Source of the DNA: Simkania negevensis
GTDB taxonomy: Bacteria; Chlamydiota; Chlamydiia; Chlamydiales; Simkaniaceae
Assembly: GCA_016191565.1 (NCBI GenBank)
Contig: JACPWA010000062.1
Location: forward strand, 1-16,566
Reading direction: 5' to 3'
Length of the DNA stretch: 16,566 bases
How positions within the stretch are numbered: the stretch's first letter is position 1; the number at the start of each line of letters is the position of its first letter. Of this stretch, positions 14,736 through 16,566 are shown one piece after another. The position numbers and the translations under genes were made by a program. The notes below the pieces were generated by a model. The model ran no database searches and was not told where the DNA came from. It was given only the letters and a program-made list of their open reading frames with translations.

Positions 14736-15005
14736 AACTCCATGGTACCAAATTTAGGGCCATTAATCAAGTTCGTTTTGACAAGTACTAAATTAACAGT
14801 TTAAGTTATTAATTATAAAATAATTATAAACAGAAATTCGTCATATAATTTTAACTTTTAAAAGAGATACGAGCTGTGAAATAATGTTCCAAGTATGTAG
14901 CCACGTGCAGCATAAGATTGAAGCAACAACATCATTGCATAAATCTGCGCTTTTCTGTAGATCCTGATATAAACGATCTTAAAAGCAGGGCTCTCCCGTT
15001 TTTTT
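14736..15005. other. AT-rich upstream region of the receiver–hydrolase gene
   Basis: No gene is supported here. The segment 14783-14860 is very AT-rich and holds two direct copies of AATTATAAA at 14811-14819 and 14822-14830, spaced 11 bp (one helical turn), which could be a protein-binding site. A perfect TATAAT at 14844-14849 is the best -10 box, but its -35 is poor. A TTGACA at 14778-14783 lacks a convincing -10 partner. If TATAAT is used, the leader is about 150 bases and ends in a T7 run right against the ATG, with no Shine-Dalgarno site. Confidence 0.35.
14844..14849 (+). promoter_or_regulatory. Candidate -10 box for the receiver–hydrolase gene
   Basis: A consensus TATAAT lies in AT-rich DNA about 157 bp before the ATG at 15006, just downstream of paired AATTATAAA repeats. 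The expected -35 position has only TAATTA, so the promoter would depend on upstream AT-rich contacts or an activator. This is a pattern call only. Confidence 0.25.
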
Positions 15006-16337
15006 ATGAAACATAAAAAACGTGTTCTTATAGCAGATCCTTCCTCTACCCTCACTCAGGCTATTTTAAAAGCTCCTGAAGCTTCCCTTTACCAAATCGA
15101 GATTGCAGATACAGGATCTGCAGCATTTCATAAGATTAAAGAATTCGAACCTGATCTAGTAGTGGTCGATCTAATGATCCCCCACATTCATGGAATCGAA
15201 ATCCTAAAAACTTTAAAGAGCAACGAACTGACACAATCGATTGGGGTAATCGTTTCCTCCTATCATGTGATGATTCAAAACTATAAAGCAGCGATCGATG
15301 CAGGGGCAAATTATTTTCTGGTAAAACCGTTTGAAGTAGATTTCCTCTTTCAACTTATCAAGCGTTTTTTTGCCAAAGATCTCCAGCCCGACCCATTTAA
15401 TTTAAAAGCGGGGCATCAAATCAACCAGATCCTATGCTATCACCCGATCCCCTCCACCGTAACTTCCTACATTCGCTTTTGGGGCACTAGAGGATCAAAT
15501 CCAGTTGCAGGAGCAGAGTATGTTCGCTATGGAGGGAATACCTCTTGCCTTGAGGTAAGACGGGGAGACAATACTCTGATCATCGATGCAGGAACAGGGA
15601 TCAGAGCACTTGGCGATGCCATTGATATCGGAGAAGATCAGACGATTCACCTTTTTATCTCCCATACCCATTGGGACCATATCACCGGTTTCCCCTTTTT
15701 CAATGCTCTTTACAAGAAAAACTGCAATGTAATCGTTTGGGCTCCCGTAGGTTTTGAAAAAAGCACCAAGGAGCTTTTCACTAACATGCTTGCTTATGCC
15801 TATTTTCCGGTGCGACTCGATGAGATGCGCGCTAAAATTATCTTCAAAGAACTGCGCGATGATCGACCTGTTTCTATTGGAGATATTATTATCGATTGCC
15901 ATTTTACTAACCATCCTGGACCTACCGTGGGGTTTAAGCTCTCTACCCCTGATCGGAGCATTGGTTATATCACCGATAATGAAATGCTCCTCGGTTATCA
16001 TGGCCACCCCAACGATATCGATAGACATCATCCTCTCCTAGAACCTCATCTCAGTTTGATTAAATTCCTTTCTGACTGCAACCTAATCATCCATGAAGCA
16101 CAGTATTTTCCTGAGGAATACTACAGAAAAATAGGCTGGGGCCATTCCTCCATCCCGAATGCTACAGTGCTTATAAAATACACAGGATGCAAAAAGTGGG
16201 TGATCACCCACCACGACCCTAACCACAAAGATAAAGACCTCCAAACCAAAGCCCGTCTCCATGAAGATATCCTCAAAGAGTGTAAGCTGGATATCCATAC
16301 GGAGATTGCTTACGATGGGCTCTTAATTCCCCTCTAA
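15006..16337 (+). CDS. Response-regulator receiver domain fused to a metallo-beta-lactamase-fold hydrolase
   Basis: A 443-residue two-domain protein. Residues 5-125 are a CheY-like receiver: D11 in the acidic pocket, phospho-acceptor D55 in VVVDLMIP, the S84/S85 switch position and K107 in LVKPF. Residues about 155-443 are a metallo-beta-lactamase-fold hydrolase beginning FWGTRGSNPV (158-167) and YGGNTSCLEVR (175-185), with the metal motif HTHWDH (220-225), H303 in TNHPGP, D324 in ITDNEM, WGHSS (378-382) and THHDP (401-405). Both sites look intact, so phosphorylation could gate hydrolase activity; the substrate is unknown (this branch is near the RNase Z/PhnP-like and cyclic-nucleotide phosphodiesterase folds). 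No histidine kinase is in the window. The ATG has no Shine-Dalgarno site but matches where the receiver fold begins. Confidence 0.9.
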   Translation: MKHKKRVLIADPSSTLTQAILKAPEASLYQIEIADTGSAAFHKIKEFEPDLVVVDLMIPHIHGIEILKTLKSNELTQSIGVIVSSYHVMIQNYKAAIDAGANYFLVKPFEVDFLFQLIKRFFAKDLQPDPFNLKAGHQINQILCYHPIPSTVTSYIRFWGTRGSNPVAGAEYVRYGGNTSCLEVRRGDNTLIIDAGTGIRALGDAIDIGEDQTIHLFISHTHWDHITGFPFFNALYKKNCNVIVWAPVGFEKSTKELFTNMLAYAYFPVRLDEMRAKIIFKELRDDRPVSIGDIIIDCHFTNHPGPTVGFKLSTPDRSIGYITDNEMLLGYHGHPNDIDRHHPLLEPHLSLIKFLSDCNLIIHEAQYFPEEYYRKIGWGHSSIPNATVLIKYTGCKKWVITHHDPNHKDKDLQTKARLHEDILKECKLDIHTEIAYDGLLIPL

Positions 16338-16342
16338 AGACT

Positions 16343-16566
16343 TATACCATTTCCGAAAAATAAACGCATAAATTCGAATCGTATAACACATCATCTTCAA
16401 TCCATCCTTTCTTGCTCATGTTTAAAAACATGTGCTTCGAAACGATGAATTATACTAAATGTAAAAAATAAAATTACTAAATTGGTTCGAATAACGTGAC
16501 AAATTTGAGAGATCTTTTCGAAGCTTATATTTTTAAACATTAGCAAGAAAAGATCTCTCGAAGGTG
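16343..16566. repeat. Inverted-repeat region at the window end, possibly a truncated mobile element
   Basis: Shortly after the hydrolase stop the sequence reads TTATACCATTT (16343-16353), sharing ATACCATTT with the ends of element A. Further in, 16411-16441 and 16517-16547 are inverted repeats of 31 bp with four mismatches (CTTGCTCATGTTTAAAAAC and its partner), and the pairing extends a few bases on both sides. A second short inverted repeat GAGAGATCTTTTC/GAAAAGATCTCTC lies at 16507-16519 and 16546-16558. I see no coding sequence apart from a doubtful 25-residue minus-strand frame. The structure probably continues past the window. Confidence 0.5.

Noticed and set aside
14858..15055. 65-residue minus-strand frame before the receiver–hydrolase gene
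   Set aside because: It starts inside that gene on the opposite strand, has no recognisable motif, and another minus frame across the same region looks equally plausible, so neither is supported.
15495..16031. 178-residue minus-strand frame opposite the hydrolase
   Set aside because: It is fully antisense to a conserved domain with intact metal ligands; its composition is that of a shadow frame.
1..16566. CRISPR array, rRNA, prophage or autonomous insertion sequence
   Set aside because: I see no regularly spaced direct repeats, no rRNA or complete tRNA motifs, no phage structural genes and no transposase frame in the window.

Overview
The window looks like a chromosomal segment of a bacterium in the phylum Chlamydiota, probably an amoeba-associated (environmental) chlamydia and not Chlamydia itself. 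From memory, the order dnaX–ybaB followed by ptsI/ptsH and then comEC matches the C. trachomatis dnaX–ybaB–ptsI–ptsH–x–comEC block. Here that block also carries a type II NADH dehydrogenase, a HicAB locus and many short mobile repeats, which suit larger environmental chlamydial genomes. This assignment is inference; no rRNA gene is present to confirm it.

Layout. 1-547: purine-rich, low-complexity DNA with only small doubtful ORFs. 548-2243 (+): dnaX and ybaB. 2267-2398 (-): a short remnant that looks like the tail of a Fic-type protein. 2399-8321 (-): a tight four-gene operon transcribed hprK > ptsH > ptsI > a 972-residue protein whose C-terminal half is an OppA-like peptide-binding domain and whose N-terminal half I do not recognise. 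8435-9691 (+): ndh (NDH-2). 9692-9924: two palindromic mobile repeats that fill almost the whole ndh–comEC gap. 9947-11470 (+): comEC. 11653-13910 (+): ftsK split into a membrane half and a motor half by a frame change with an ATGCTAG stop/start overlap. 13994-14735 (-): a HicAB toxin-antitoxin locus with intact hicB, while hicA carries a one-base frameshift and a 164-bp miniature element. 15006-16337 (+): a response-regulator receiver fused to a metallo-beta-lactamase-fold hydrolase. 16343-16566: another inverted-repeat structure running to the window edge.

How the genes relate. dnaX and ybaB are a replication/nucleoid pair. HPr kinase, HPr and Enzyme I form the general and regulatory part of a phosphotransferase system with no sugar-specific EII in view; the peptide-binding fusion is their operon partner. 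ndh feeds electrons to quinone, comEC is the DNA-uptake channel and ftsK is the division-site DNA translocase.

Most notable finding: a family of TA-flanked miniature inverted-repeat elements. Element B (14361-14524) sits inside hicA, and removing it with one TA copy restores the HicA C-terminus exactly. Element A (about 9694-9850) has unrelated outer arms but the same inner core, including a 16-bp stem in which several base pairs have changed on both sides. Element C (9855-9922) is a B-type element that has lost the core.
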